Assembly: GCF_001427985.1 (NCBI RefSeq)
Contig: NZ_LMSA01000001.1
Location: forward strand, 647,514 to 711,513
DNA: 64,000 nt
Origin: Knoellia sp. Soil729
Lineage (GTDB): Bacteria; Actinomycetota; Actinomycetes; Actinomycetales; Dermatophilaceae
Direction: 5' to 3'
Shown: piece after piece, positions 46,510 through 56,174 of the stretch
How the letters are laid out: each line of letters begins with the position of its first letter
Position numbering within the stretch: the first letter of the stretch is position 1
Made by a program: the position numbers and the translations under genes
Notes under the pieces: model-generated
Told to the model about the DNA's origin: nothing
Seen by the model: the letters and a program-made list of their open reading frames with translations, nothing else
Database searches by the model: none

Positions 46510-47417
46510 CGGCGCTCCTCCCGGAAGACGATCCGCAGGTAGATGGTGATGAAGACCGAGGAGATGATCATCATGATCACCGCGAGGGCGGAGCCGAAGC
46601 CGTAGCGGGTCGCCTCACCGATGACGTTCTGGGACACCAGCGCGGAGATGAGCTCGAGCCCGTTGCGCCCCTTGTTGATGATCCACACGAGGTCGAAGGC
46701 GCGCAGTGACTCGATGACGACGATGACCAGGACGATGAGGTTGATCGGGCGCATGACCGGGAAGATCACGTGGAAGAACGTCTTCACCTCGCTGGCGCCG
46801 TCCACGGCCGCCGCCTCGCGCAACGATGCGTCGATGCCCTTCAGCCCGGCCAGGTAGATGAGCATGATGTAGCCGGTGTGCCTCCAGGCGGTCGCCACGA
46901 GGACCGCCCAGAGGTTGACGCTGGGGTCGCCGTACCAGTCGACCTTCGAGCCGAAGACCTCGTTGATCAGGCCCTGGTCCGTGGAGTAGAAGAGCTGCCA
47001 GATGAAGCCCACCAGCGCCATCGAGAGCACGACCGGGAGGTAGAACGCCGTCTGGTAGAACCGGCTGCCCCACATCTCGTGGTCGAGGACCACCGCGAGG
47101 AGCATGCCGAGGATGGTCGGGAAGACGAACAGGAAGACGAGCCAGATGACGTTGTGCTGGATCGCCGGCCAGAACGGTGGGTAGATCGTCGTGATGTCCT
47201 TGTAGTTCTGGACCCCGACCCACTCGATGCTGCTGAGCTTGAACCCGTTCCACCTGGTGAACGACAGCAGGAACGATGCGATGGCCGGCAGCCAGACGAG
47301 CCACACCACGAGCAGCGTCGGGATGCCGATCATCGTGGCGATGATGAGCCGCTCGCGGGTCGACCTTCGCTTCTCGACCCGACGAGTACTCGGTTTGCCT
47401 GCGGTGCGCGTGGCCAT
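46506..47417 (-). CDS. Carbohydrate ABC transporter permease (MalF-like)
   Basis: A 303-residue permease with six helices. The EAA loop reads ASLREAAAVDGASEVKTFFHVIFPVMRP. ATG at 47417 was chosen because the longer frame upstream overlaps the binding-protein gene and reads as low-complexity nonsense. GGAAAG lies about ten bases upstream of the start. It forms the membrane pore with the MalG-like partner. Confidence 0.92.
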   Translation of the reverse strand: MATRTAGKPSTRRVEKRRSTRERLIIATMIGIPTLLVVWLVWLPAIASFLLSFTRWNGFKLSSIEWVGVQNYKDITTIYPPFWPAIQHNVIWLVFLFVFPTILGMLLAVVLDHEMWGSRFYQTAFYLPVVLSMALVGFIWQLFYSTDQGLINEVFGSKVDWYGDPSVNLWAVLVATAWRHTGYIMLIYLAGLKGIDASLREAAAVDGASEVKTFFHVIFPVMRPINLIVLVIVVIESLRAFDLVWIINKGRNGLELISALVSQNVIGEATRYGFGSALAVIMMIISSVFITIYLRIVFREERR

Positions 47418-47440
47418 CGTGGTCGCTTTCCGGGATCGGG

Positions 47441-48796
47441 TCAGCCGAGGATGGACTTGGCCTGCTGCTGGATCGAGGTGGTGATCGAGTCGATCTTGTC
47501 GGGGTTCTTGAGGAACTCCTGGAGCGACGCGGTGATGACGGTGTTCGCGAGGTCGGCGTTGGTGTCGCGGTCGAGGAACTGGGCGATCGACTTGGCGTTC
47601 TGGACGACCTCGACCGACTTCTTCTGCAGGGCGCCATACTTCGCGGTGCTGGCGTTGGAGTTGGCGGCGATGAAGGGCGCGGAGGCACTGTTGTTGGCGA
47701 CGTCCGCGGCCTCGGCGGAGCCGAGGTACGTGATGAACGCCTTGGCCGCATCCTCGTTCTGTGCGTTCGCCGACACGCAGTAGCCGTCGATGGGGGCGTC
47801 GAGCGCGTCGGCACCGATGCTCTGGTCGAGGGCGGGGTAGGTGAAGAAGTCGAGGTCGTCCTGCGTCTCCTTCGGGACACCGTCGACCACGAAGGTGCCC
47901 AGCAGGTACATCCCGCACTCACCCTTGGCCATGGACGTCGCGGCCTCCTGCCAAGTACGCCCCAGGGCGTTCTCCTGCTGGTAGGGCAGCATCGTCTTCC
48001 AGGTCTCGAAGACGCGCCGCACCTCGGGGCTGTCCCAGTTCTTCTTGCCCTTGGTGAGCTCCATGTGGAAGTCGTAGCCGTTGAGGCGCATGTTGAGGAT
48101 GTCGAAGGTTCCCATGGGCGCCCAGGCGTCCTTGGCGGCGAAGGCGAAGGGGGTGATCTTCTTGCCCTGCATGTCCTTCATCAGGGCCATGAAGTCGTCC
48201 TGCGACTTCGGCTCGCTCCAGCCGTTCTTCTCGAAGACCGACTTGCGGTAGAAGACGGCCCACGGGTAGTAGCTGGACGGCACGAAGTACTGCTTGCCGT
48301 CCTCTGCCGTCGCGGACTTCTTGAAGGCGTCGCTCATGCCGTCGATGGGCCACACGTCGCTGAGGTCGGCGATCTGGCCGTTCGTCGCGAACTGCGACAT
48401 CCGGTACCCGGCGAACCAGGTGAAGACGTCGTCCGGAGTGCCCTGAAGGTAGGTGCTGATGCTCTCCTGGAAGGTGTTGTGGTCCACCGCGTTCTGGGAG
48501 ACGGTGACCCCGGCCTTCTTGGCGTAGGCGTCCGCCATGGCCGACAGGCGCTCGTATGCCGGTCCCGACCCCTTGGCCTCGTTCATCCCGAACTTGACCG
48601 GCCCCGCCTTGGCCGATGCACCACCACCGGACCCCGAGGGCTTGGCGTCGCCGCCGCCACACGAGCTGAGCAGCGTCGGCACTCCCAGCAGGGCGCCGGC
48701 TCCGAGAGCTCCACGCAGGAGGGAGCGCCGGCCGAGAGCCTGCACCGAGGCGGGCACGGTGGAGCTGCGGCGGTCCAAAGATCCCGAGCCTGTCAT
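47441..48796 (-). CDS. Sugar-binding lipoprotein of the ABC transporter
   Basis: A 451-residue extracellular solute-binding protein of family 1. The N-terminus has GRRSLLRGALGAGALLGVPTLLSSC: a twin-arginine RRxLLR start followed by a lipobox ending at the Cys, so it is probably a Tat-exported lipoprotein. The mature part contains DDVFTWFAGYRMSQFA and WEAT-type loops of sugar-binding proteins. ATG at 48796 has AAAGGAGA four bases upstream. It captures the sugar outside the cell for the two permeases. It is the first gene of the minus-strand operon (binding protein, MalF, MalG, alpha-galactosidase). Confidence 0.92.
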   Translation of the reverse strand: MTGSGSLDRRSSTVPASVQALGRRSLLRGALGAGALLGVPTLLSSCGGGDAKPSGSGGGASAKAGPVKFGMNEAKGSGPAYERLSAMADAYAKKAGVTVSQNAVDHNTFQESISTYLQGTPDDVFTWFAGYRMSQFATNGQIADLSDVWPIDGMSDAFKKSATAEDGKQYFVPSSYYPWAVFYRKSVFEKNGWSEPKSQDDFMALMKDMQGKKITPFAFAAKDAWAPMGTFDILNMRLNGYDFHMELTKGKKNWDSPEVRRVFETWKTMLPYQQENALGRTWQEAATSMAKGECGMYLLGTFVVDGVPKETQDDLDFFTYPALDQSIGADALDAPIDGYCVSANAQNEDAAKAFITYLGSAEAADVANNSASAPFIAANSNASTAKYGALQKKSVEVVQNAKSIAQFLDRDTNADLANTVITASLQEFLKNPDKIDSITTSIQQQAKSILG

Positions 48797-48865
48797 GGTG
48801 TCTCCTTTGACGAACATGCGACGGCAACTGACAACTTCGATCAGAAACCAACATTGACGAAGCCG

Positions 48866-48894
48866 AGTGTTCACCGACCCCTTCCCCGTGTCAA
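48866..48894 (-). promoter_or_regulatory. Probable promoter of the galactoside ABC operon
   Basis: On the minus strand TTGACA (48889-48894), a 17-base spacer and AACACT (48866-48871). It would give a 5' leader of about 65 bases before the binding-protein start. Confidence 0.45.
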
Positions 48895-48970
48895 GAGGTC
48901 CGGAGGCAACGGATTCATCTCGGTGGATGGTGAATTGCGTTGCACGGCAGGGAACTGCAGGAAAGTTCTG

Positions 48971-48980
48971 CCAGCGCTGG
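48971..48980. promoter_or_regulatory. Possible operator palindrome in the divergent galactoside promoter region
   Basis: CCAGCGCTGG is a perfect 10-base palindrome in the 267-base gap between the divergent ABC operon and the GH42 gene. The direct repeat TTCTGCC (48966 and 48996) flanks it. Either could be a site for the DeoR-family regulator encoded after GH42. Confidence 0.3.
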
Positions 48981-49027
48981 TGACGGCTGTGGCTTTCTGC
49001 CGACCGATTTCCGGCTGTCGGAACCTG

Positions 49028-49056
49028 TTGACAAATGTTCGACGTGTTTGCAGACT
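49028..49056 (+). promoter_or_regulatory. Promoter of the GH42 gene, leaderless
   Basis: TTGACA (49028-49033), a 17-base spacer and CAGACT (49051-49056). The ATG at 49064 is seven bases after the -10, so the transcript probably begins at the start codon. Confidence 0.6.
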
Positions 49057-49063
49057 GTGCGCC

Positions 49064-51052
49064 ATGCGAGCGTGGCCCAAGGATGGGATTGCCTTCGGTG
49101 GCGACTACAACCCGGAGCAGTGGCCCCGGTCCGTCTGGGACGACGACATGCGTCTCATGCGCGAGGCCGGAGTCACCTTCGTCACGCTGGGCGTCTTCTC
49201 CTGGTCGTGGCTCGAGCCGACCAAGGGCGAGTACACGTTCGAGTGGCTCGACGAGGCCATGGACCTGCTGCACGCCAACGGGATCGCCGTCGACCTCGCC
49301 ACCGCGACCGCCACTCCCCCACCGTGGCTCACGTCCGCCTACCCGGAGATCCTGCCGGTGGACCACGACGGCCACACCCTCTGGCCCGGAAGCCGGCAGT
49401 CATGGTGCCCCTCCTCGCGCCTGTACCGCGAGCTGGCACTCTCGCTCACCGACCGGTTGGCCGCCCGCTACCACGACCACCCCGCCCTGGCCATGTGGCA
49501 CGTCTCCAACGAGTACGCCTGTCACAACCTGCCCTGCTACTGCGACACCTGCGCGATCGCCTTCCGGGCGTGGCTCGAGCAGCGCTACGCCGACCTGGAC
49601 ACGCTCAACGACGCCTGGGGGACGGCCTTCTGGAGCCAGCGCTACACCGCGTGGGAGGACATCCTCCCGCCGCGCCGCACCACCACGTTCGCCAACCCCA
49701 CGCAGGTTCTCGACTACCACCGGTTCGGCAGCGACACCCTCCTCGGCTTCTACCGCGAGGAGTACGAGGTGATTCGGCGGCACTCCTCCCAGGTGCCGAT
49801 CACCACGAACTTCATGACCCTGAGCAACTTCCGCCTGCTCGACTACCACGACTGGGCTCCGCTCCAGGACGTCGTGAGCACCGACCACTACATCGTCGAC
49901 TCGCTGGAGCACCCCCGGGCCGAGCTGTCCTTCCACGGCGACCTGACCCGAGGGCTGGCCGGTGGTCGACCGTGGATACTCATGGAGCACTCCACCAGTG
50001 CCGTGAACTGGCAACCGGTGAACCCCGCCAAGGCTCCCGGCCAGACGGTCCTCGACTCCCTCACCCACGTGGCACACGGTGCCGATGCGCTGGGGTTCTT
50101 CCAGTGGAGGCAGTCCCGGTCGGGGTCGGAGAAGTTCCACTCGGCGCTGGTGCCGCACGCGGGCGAGGACAGCGACCGGTTCCGCGAGGTCTGCGAGCTC
50201 GGCGCGATCTCTGCACGCCTCGGCGAGCTGCTCGGCTCGACCGTCGAGGCCGAGGTCGCCGTGCTCTGGGACTACGAGGCCCTGTGGGCCATGTCCGGTC
50301 CGTGCATGCCGAGCAGCGCCATCGACTACGCCACGGCTCCGCACACGTTCCACCGCATCCTGCGTGAGCGCGGGATCACCTGTGACGTGGTGCACCCCTC
50401 CGCCGACCTCTCGCGCTACCGCGTCGTCATCGTGCCCACCCTGTACGTCGTCTCGGACGAGAACGCCTCGGCCATCGCGAGCGCAGCCGAGAGCGGCGCT
50501 CACGTGGTGGTCACCTACTTCTCCGGCATCAGCGACCTCGACGACCACGTGCGGCTGGGCGGCTACCCCGGTGCCTTCCGAGACCTGCTCGGGGTCCGGG
50601 TGGAGGAGTTCTTCCCCCTGCGACCCGGCGAGGTCGTCCCCCTCTCGGGGGGCGGCACGGGGTCGCAGTGGAGCGAGGACGCCCGGGCCGTCGACGCCGA
50701 GGTCCTGTCCACCTATGCCGCGGGGCCGCTGCAGGGGCGCCCGGCCCTCACTCGCCGAGCCGTGGGGGAAGGCACGGCGTCCTACCTGGGAACACTGCCG
50801 GACGACGCCACGCTCGGCTCGGTGCTCGACGAGGTCATCGCGCTGGCGGCGGTCACGCCGGCGGCTCAGACGCCACCAGGGGTTGAGGTCGTGCGCCGGT
50901 CCAGCAGTGAAGGGTCGTGGCTCTTCGTCCTCAACCACACGACGCAGGAGCACGAGGTGACCGTCACCGGCCATGACCTCCTCACCGGCCGCGACGTCGG
51001 GCCGACGCACCGGCTCGCCGGGCTCTGCGCGGCCGTGGTGCGGGAGGCCTGA
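49064..51052 (+). CDS. Beta-galactosidase, GH42
   Basis: A 662-residue GH42 enzyme. The acid/base is Glu150 in WHVSNEYACH and the nucleophile is Glu308 in WILMEHSTSAVNW. Four cysteines (115, 158, 160, 163; CHNLPCYCDTC) form the family's zinc site. A trimerisation domain (about 390-590) and a C-terminal beta-domain follow. It has no signal peptide, so it hydrolyses beta-galactosides in the cytoplasm. The frame is open far upstream, but the promoter right before 49064 and the standard N-terminus (GIAFGGDYNPEQW) fix the start. It is followed two bases later by the DeoR gene. Confidence 0.94.
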   Translation: MRAWPKDGIAFGGDYNPEQWPRSVWDDDMRLMREAGVTFVTLGVFSWSWLEPTKGEYTFEWLDEAMDLLHANGIAVDLATATATPPPWLTSAYPEILPVDHDGHTLWPGSRQSWCPSSRLYRELALSLTDRLAARYHDHPALAMWHVSNEYACHNLPCYCDTCAIAFRAWLEQRYADLDTLNDAWGTAFWSQRYTAWEDILPPRRTTTFANPTQVLDYHRFGSDTLLGFYREEYEVIRRHSSQVPITTNFMTLSNFRLLDYHDWAPLQDVVSTDHYIVDSLEHPRAELSFHGDLTRGLAGGRPWILMEHSTSAVNWQPVNPAKAPGQTVLDSLTHVAHGADALGFFQWRQSRSGSEKFHSALVPHAGEDSDRFREVCELGAISARLGELLGSTVEAEVAVLWDYEALWAMSGPCMPSSAIDYATAPHTFHRILRERGITCDVVHPSADLSRYRVVIVPTLYVVSDENASAIASAAESGAHVVVTYFSGISDLDDHVRLGGYPGAFRDLLGVRVEEFFPLRPGEVVPLSGGGTGSQWSEDARAVDAEVLSTYAAGPLQGRPALTRRAVGEGTASYLGTLPDDATLGSVLDEVIALAAVTPAAQTPPGVEVVRRSSSEGSWLFVLNHTTQEHEVTVTGHDLLTGRDVGPTHRLAGLCAAVVREA

Positions 51053-51054
51053 GC

Positions 51055-51870
51055 ATGCTCGCCAGCCAGCGCAGGGCAGCCATCCTCCAGCTGGTGCAGG
51101 ACTCCGGCGCGGTGAAGGTGTCCGATCTCGTCGAGCAGCTGGGCGTCTCCGACATGACCGTGCGACGCGACATCGAGCGCCTGCACGCGGACGGGCTGCT
51201 TGAACGGGTGCACGGAGGCGCACTGGCGCTGCTGCCCCGGGCCAGTGACGAGCCCGGGTTCACCGCGAAGTCCTCGCTGATGACCCCCGAGAAGCACGCG
51301 ATCGCCGCAGCGGCATCTCGACTGGTCGAGCCCGGAGCCACCATCGGGATCTCCGCGGGCACGACGACCTACGAGTTCGCGCGGACGATCCGTGGCATCC
51401 CCCACCTCACCGTGGTGACCAACTCCGTCCCGGTCGCCCAGCTCCTCCACGACGGCGACGGCAACCGTGTCGTGGTCCTCACCGGTGGCATGCGCACCCC
51501 CTCCGACGCGCTCGTGGGCCCCGTCGCGGTGGCGGCCCTGCAGGGCCTGCACGTCGACCGCCTCTTCCTGGGTGCGCACGGCATCGACATCAGCGCCGGC
51601 CTCACGACGCCCAACCTCGTGGAGGCGGAGACCAACCGCGCACTCGTGAAGGCCAGTCGTTCCGTCTGCGTCCTCGCCGACCACAGCAAGATGGGGATCA
51701 TCGGCCTGTCGACCTTCATGGCGCTCGACGAGGTCGACACCCTCATCACCGACTCGGGCATGCCCTCTCGGGCCCGGACCGTGCTCGAGGAGAGCGTGGA
51801 GCAGCTCGTGCTCGCCGAGGTTGCCAGCCCGGGGCCGCGCAAGACCAAGCGGGCCCCCCGCACGGCCTGA
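51055..51870 (+). CDS. DeoR-family transcription repressor
   Basis: A 271-residue regulator. The winged helix-turn-helix reads SDLVEQLGVSDMTVRRDIERLHADGLLERVHGGA (about 22-56), the DeoR signature. The C-terminal sugar-phosphate sensor domain has GISAGTTTYEFA and VLADHSKMG. It probably represses the surrounding galactoside genes and is released by a phosphorylated sugar intermediate. It sits two bases after the GH42 stop, so it is co-transcribed with the gene it is likely to control. Confidence 0.92.
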   Translation: MLASQRRAAILQLVQDSGAVKVSDLVEQLGVSDMTVRRDIERLHADGLLERVHGGALALLPRASDEPGFTAKSSLMTPEKHAIAAAASRLVEPGATIGISAGTTTYEFARTIRGIPHLTVVTNSVPVAQLLHDGDGNRVVVLTGGMRTPSDALVGPVAVAALQGLHVDRLFLGAHGIDISAGLTTPNLVEAETNRALVKASRSVCVLADHSKMGIIGLSTFMALDEVDTLITDSGMPSRARTVLEESVEQLVLAEVASPGPRKTKRAPRTA

Positions 51871-51880
51871 GCGCTCGCTG

Positions 51881-52468
51881 TCACGCGACTGGTGGCCCGC
51901 CCCCGGTTGCGAGGCTGCGCACGAGGTCGACGAGCAGCTCGCGCTCGTGCACCTTGATGCGCTCGTGCAGCGTCTCCTCGGTGTCGTCGTCGAGCACCTC
52001 GACCGCTCGCTGGGCGAGGATCGGCCCGGTGTCGACGCCGGCGTCGACGAGGTGGGCGGTGGTGCCGGTGACCTTGACCCCGTGCGCCAGCGCATCGCGG
52101 ACGGCATGTGCCCCGGGGAAGCTCGGGAGCAGCGCGGGGTGCGTGTTGAGGATCGTCCGCCCGCTCAGCGTGGCCGGCCCGAGGATCTTCATGAAGCCCG
52201 CCGTGACCACGAAGTCCGGCGAGCGAGAGGCGAGCTCGGCAGCAAGCCCCGCGTCCCAAGCCCCCCGGTCCGGGAAGTCGCGCACCCGGCATACGAAGGT
52301 CTCGATGCCGGCGCGCTGGGCGCGGCGAAGGCCCTCGATGTCGTCGCGGTCGGCTCCGACGGCCAGGACGCGAACACCGTATGCCGGGTCGAGACTTGCG
52401 TCGATCAGCGCCTGAAGCAGCGTGCCCGAGCCGGAGACGAGGACGACGATGCCGGCGGGAGGGGTCAC
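51881..52468 (-). CDS. purN: Phosphoribosylglycinamide formyltransferase
   Basis: A 195-residue GAR transformylase of de novo purine synthesis, using 10-formyl-THF. The catalytic set is present: Asn and His in ILNTHPALLPSF, and Asp in HLVDAGVDTGPIL. The phosphate-binding loop reads SGSGTLLQALID. It is convergent with the DeoR gene with only ten bases between stops. In related genomes purH follows directly; here the 8.4-kb galactoside cluster intervenes. It follows the DUF6350 gene after ten bases. Confidence 0.96.
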   Translation of the reverse strand: MTPPAGIVVLVSGSGTLLQALIDASLDPAYGVRVLAVGADRDDIEGLRRAQRAGIETFVCRVRDFPDRGAWDAGLAAELASRSPDFVVTAGFMKILGPATLSGRTILNTHPALLPSFPGAHAVRDALAHGVKVTGTTAHLVDAGVDTGPILAQRAVEVLDDDTEETLHERIKVHERELLVDLVRSLATGGGPPVA

Positions 52469-52478
52469 GCCGGAAACC

Positions 52479-53723
52479 CTATCGGCGCAGGCGCCAGGCG
52501 TCCCACGCGACCACGGCGAGAGCGCCCACGACCAGCTCGAGCGCCACCGTCAGGGACAGCCACAGGGCCGGAGCCCCGATGTCGGAGAGGCGGTAGGCAC
52601 CGAGCGAGCCGCCCGCGAGACCGTCGAGCACACCGACGGTCACGGCCACCATGGTGCACGCGACGACGGCGACCGTGGCCTTGGTCCGCAGCGACGACAG
52701 CCGGGCCACGGAGACCAGCGCGCGTCGGCCGATGTGGCCACCGACGACCACCGGCACGAGGACCAGGAGCCGGAGGACCCACGGAGCGGGCCCCGGCTCG
52801 GGAACGGCACCGAGCACCGGGACCAGGGGCATGAGCCCACCGGCCGAGCCTGTGAGCGAGGTGTGCGCGCCCTCGACCACCGAGAAGCCGGGCCCGGCGA
52901 GGAAGGACAGCGCCCACAGGGCGAGGTTGGGCAGGGCGGCGAGCTGGGCCAGCACGAGGAGGATGCCGCCGAGGAGCCCGGCTCCGGTTTCACGGTGGAG
53001 GTTGGTCACCGAGCCCCACGACACGACGACGGCGAGGAGGACGAGCAGCAGGCCCACGCCCAGCAGCACCTGGAGGCCGCGCCTGGCCGGAGCCCATGCG
53101 CGGCGCACCGCCTCGGGGGCGACGAACACATCGAACCGCGGCCCGAGGATGTCGGCGTCACGCGCCAGCCTCCTCAGGGCCAGCACCAGCGCCAGCGCGG
53201 GGGCGACCAGCAGGGGCACGACCAGGCTCAGCCACCGCAGTGGCAGCGATCCCAGCAGAGTGAGAGCAGCCGCAATGGCCACGGCCAGGGCATAACCGAG
53301 CCACCACCGACCGGCGCTCGACGCGACCGAGCGCGGCAGGGCGTCGGCGACGAACACGTCCTCCACGTCGGCGGTGTCGAGGACGCGCGACGCACCGCGT
53401 GAGGCACCCCAGACAGCGAGGGCTCCGAGCACCAGCGGCACGAACGCCACGGTCGTGGCCCCAGCACCCAGGTGTGCGCCCTGGACGAGCAACCACAGCG
53501 AGGCGGCCGCCCCCAGCGGGTCGGCGAAGGAGTCGCCCGGGCGCGGGTCGAACATCCAGCCGAGCACGGTGGGCACGACCACGACGAGCAGCGAGAGCAG
53601 TCCGGTGGCGACGCCGAGGAGCACGTCACGGGCGGAGTAGGGCAACCACGGCGCCGCGGGCGACTCCTCGCCGTCCGCGTCGTCGGCAGGGCGCCCTCCC
53701 CGCAACATCTCCAGAACACTCAT
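52479..53723 (-). CDS. DUF6350 multi-pass membrane protein
   Basis: A 414-residue protein with about ten hydrophobic helices. It has no catalytic motif I can recognise. The conserved position between sucD and purN is the hallmark of the actinobacterial DUF6350 family, sometimes labelled cell-division-associated in annotation. ATG at 53723 (MSVLEMLRGG) was preferred over an earlier in-frame start because the upstream residues are not membrane-like. It is probably co-transcribed with purN. Confidence 0.8.
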   Translation of the reverse strand: MSVLEMLRGGRPADDADGEESPAAPWLPYSARDVLLGVATGLLSLLVVVVPTVLGWMFDPRPGDSFADPLGAAASLWLLVQGAHLGAGATTVAFVPLVLGALAVWGASRGASRVLDTADVEDVFVADALPRSVASSAGRWWLGYALAVAIAAALTLLGSLPLRWLSLVVPLLVAPALALVLALRRLARDADILGPRFDVFVAPEAVRRAWAPARRGLQVLLGVGLLLVLLAVVVSWGSVTNLHRETGAGLLGGILLVLAQLAALPNLALWALSFLAGPGFSVVEGAHTSLTGSAGGLMPLVPVLGAVPEPGPAPWVLRLLVLVPVVVGGHIGRRALVSVARLSSLRTKATVAVVACTMVAVTVGVLDGLAGGSLGAYRLSDIGAPALWLSLTVALELVVGALAVVAWDAWRLRR

Positions 53724-53789
53724 TGCCGACCAGTCTCCCCCGAGCCGGTGGCCCACCCCGGATGCACACGCCGACGGCGACGAAATCGA

Positions 53790-53843
53790 GCGCAACGCGA
53801 GCGGGCGGCATAGATCTCGGTATGCCGCCCGCTCACGTTGCGC
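53790..53843. terminator. Long hairpin between sucD and the DUF6350 gene
   Basis: A 23-base stem with one mismatch (53790-53812 with 53821-53843) and an 8-base loop. The right arm starts within a full GTATGCCG motif (53820). It lies 14 bases after the sucD stop and would end or attenuate sucCD transcription. Confidence 0.82.
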
Positions 53844-53857
53844 GCGAAAGGCCCTTG

Positions 53858-54739
53858 TCAGAGGTTGCGCATGATCTCGCGCATGAGCTCTGCCGTCTCG
53901 GACGGCGTCTTGCCGACCTTGACGCCGGCGGCCTCGAGGGCCTCCTTCTTGGCCTGGGCGGTGCCCGACGAGCCGGAGACGATGGCGCCGGCGTGGCCCA
54001 TGGTCTTGCCCTCGGGAGCCGTGAAGCCCGCGACGTAGCCGACGACCGGCTTCGTGACGTGCTCCTTGACGTAGGCCGCTGCGCGCTCCTCGGCGTCGCC
54101 ACCGATCTCGCCGATCATGACGATCGCGTCGGTGTCGTCATCGGCCTGGAACGCCTCGAGCGCGTCGATGTGCGTGGTGCCGATGACGGGGTCACCGCCG
54201 ATGCCGATGGCCGTGGAGAAGCCGAACTCACGCAGCTCGTACATCATCTGGTAGGTCAGCGTGCCCGACTTCGACACGAGGCCGATGCGGCCGGCGCCGG
54301 CGATGTCGCCCGGGATGATGCCGACGTTGGACTTGCCGGGGCTGATGAGGCCGGGGCAGTTCGGGCCGATGATGCGGGTGGACTTGCCGAGGCTGTAGTT
54401 GAAGAACTCAGCGGAGTCCTTGACCGGGACACCCTCGGTGATGACGACCACGAGGGGGATCTCGGCGTCGATCGCCTCGACCACTGCGGACTTGGTGAAG
54501 GCCGGCGGGACGAAGACGACGGAGACGTTGGCGCCGGTGGCCTCCATGGCCTCCTTCACCGACCCGAACACGGGGACGTCCTTGCCATCGACGTCGACCG
54601 AGGTGCCGGCCTTCTTCGGGTTGACGCCACCGACGACGGCGGTGCCGTCAGCCAGCATCAGCTTGGTGTGCTTCATGCCGACAGCGCCCGTCATGCCCTG
54701 GACGATGACCTTGCTGTCTGCGTTCAAAAAGATTGCCAT
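53858..54739 (-). CDS. sucD: Succinyl-CoA synthetase, alpha subunit
   Basis: A 293-residue subunit. It starts [21 protein letters not shown], has [20 protein letters not shown], and the phosphohistidine in [10 protein letters not shown] near residue 246. It forms the phosphorylated intermediate in the TCA-cycle step from succinyl-CoA to succinate with ATP formation. It lies 23 bases after sucC in the same operon. Confidence 0.97.
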   Translation of the reverse strand: MAIFLNADSKVIVQGMTGAVGMKHTKLMLADGTAVVGGVNPKKAGTSVDVDGKDVPVFGSVKEAMEATGANVSVVFVPPAFTKSAVVEAIDAEIPLVVVITEGVPVKDSAEFFNYSLGKSTRIIGPNCPGLISPGKSNVGIIPGDIAGAGRIGLVSKSGTLTYQMMYELREFGFSTAIGIGGDPVIGTTHIDALEAFQADDDTDAIVMIGEIGGDAEERAAAYVKEHVTKPVVGYVAGFTAPEGKTMGHAGAIVSGSSGTAQAKKEALEAAGVKVGKTPSETAELMREIMRNL

Positions 54740-54762
54740 GTGCTGTGTTTCCTCGTCCTTCG

Positions 54763-55944
54763 TCAGTTCGCGGACTGGGCAGCGAGCTCGGCGGCCTTGG
54801 CCGCGGCGCCGTCCATGGTCTCTTCGATGGTCACGAGCGGGTGGTTGCGGTCAGCGAGGATGCGGCGACCCTCCTCGACGTTGTTGCCGTCGAGGCGGAC
54901 GACGAGCGGCTTGGTCGCTGCGTCACCGAGCGTGTCAAGCGCGCCGACGATGCCACGGGCGACCTCGTCACAGGCGGTGATGCCACCGAACACGTTGACG
55001 AAGACGGCGTTGACCTGCTCGTCGCCGAGGATGATGCCGAGGCCGTTGGCCATGACCTCCGCGCTCGCGCCTCCACCGATGTCGAGGAAGTTGGCCGGCT
55101 TGGAGCCGACCTTCTCGCCGGCGTAGGCGACGACGTCGAGGGTGCTCATGACGAGACCCGCGCCGTTGCCGATGATGCCGACGTTGCCGTCGAGCTTGAC
55201 GTAGTTGAGGTTCTTCTCCTTGGCGGCCGCCTCGAGCGGGTCCGCAGCAGCCTTGTCCTCGAGCGCGAGGTGGTCGGGCTGGCGGAAGTCGGCGTTCTCG
55301 TCGAGGGTGACCTTGCCGTCGAGGGCGACGATCTCGCCGTCGTTCGTCTTGACCAGCGGGTTGACCTCGACCAGCGTCGCGTCCTCGTCGCGGTAGACCG
55401 CCCACAGCTTCTCGAGCACGGGCACGATCTTGGCGCCGGTCTCGGCATCGAACCCGGCTGCGTCGACGATCTCCTGGCCCTTGGCCGCGTCGATGCCGAC
55501 GTTGGGGTCGACGGCGACCTTGGCGAGAGCATCGGGACGCTCGACGGCGAGCTGCTCGATGTCCATGCCGCCCTCGACGCTGCACATGGCGAGGTAGGTG
55601 CGGTTGGTCCGGTCGAGCAGGACGGAGAAGTAGTACTCCTCGGCGATCTGCGCACCCTGGGCGATCATCACCTGGTGGACCGTGTGGCCCTTGATGTCCA
55701 TGCCGAGGATCTCGCCGGCGAGCTGCTCGGCCTCCTCCGCAGACTTGGCGACCTTGACGCCGCCGGCCTTGCCTCGCCCACCGGTCTTGACCTGGGCCTT
55801 GACGACGGTGACGCCGCCGCTCTTGGCTCCGATGGTCTCGGCGGCCTCGCGGGCCTGCTCAGGGGTGGTGGCGACTGCGCCTGCCAGCACGGGTACCCCG
55901 TGCTTCTCGAACACATCGCGTGCCTGGTACTCGAAAAGGTCCAC
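54763..55944 (-). CDS. sucC: Succinyl-CoA synthetase, beta subunit
   Basis: A 393-residue ATP-grasp subunit. It starts [19 protein letters not shown], has [36 protein letters not shown] and [10 protein letters not shown]. It binds nucleotide and gives the enzyme its ADP/GDP preference. GTG start with GAGGACGGAA upstream. A TAGGCT hexamer (56015-56020, minus strand) lies about 70 bases upstream and is the likely -10. Confidence 0.97.
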   Translation of the reverse strand: MDLFEYQARDVFEKHGVPVLAGAVATTPEQAREAAETIGAKSGGVTVVKAQVKTGGRGKAGGVKVAKSAEEAEQLAGEILGMDIKGHTVHQVMIAQGAQIAEEYYFSVLLDRTNRTYLAMCSVEGGMDIEQLAVERPDALAKVAVDPNVGIDAAKGQEIVDAAGFDAETGAKIVPVLEKLWAVYRDEDATLVEVNPLVKTNDGEIVALDGKVTLDENADFRQPDHLALEDKAAADPLEAAAKEKNLNYVKLDGNVGIIGNGAGLVMSTLDVVAYAGEKVGSKPANFLDIGGGASAEVMANGLGIILGDEQVNAVFVNVFGGITACDEVARGIVGALDTLGDAATKPLVVRLDGNNVEEGRRILADRNHPLVTIEETMDGAAAKAAELAAQSAN

Positions 55945-56014
55945 GGATTCGTTCCGTCCTCACGTCGTCTGCTGACCCCAGGTCTGTGTACCGACCATGG
56001 TCCGTCCGGGCCCG

Positions 56015-56020
56015 AGCCTA
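56015..56020 (-). promoter_or_regulatory. Probable -10 hexamer of sucCD (TAGGCT)
   Basis: TAGGCT on the minus strand, about 70 bases before the sucC start. It is the same hexamer as before galE, the CoA-transferase, carbamate kinase and ABC-F genes. Confidence 0.45.
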
Positions 56021-56174
56021 GACCCGCCGCGCGCGCCGGGACGCCGACGGGTCTCGATCTGGTGACGCTGAAGATGTGATCCCGGCGACATCCACCACGA
56101 CGAAGGACCGGCGGCTACGGTGACTCCACCATGCAGGCATCAGTGACGACGCAGCAGGCGCAGGCCCCCTCGTG

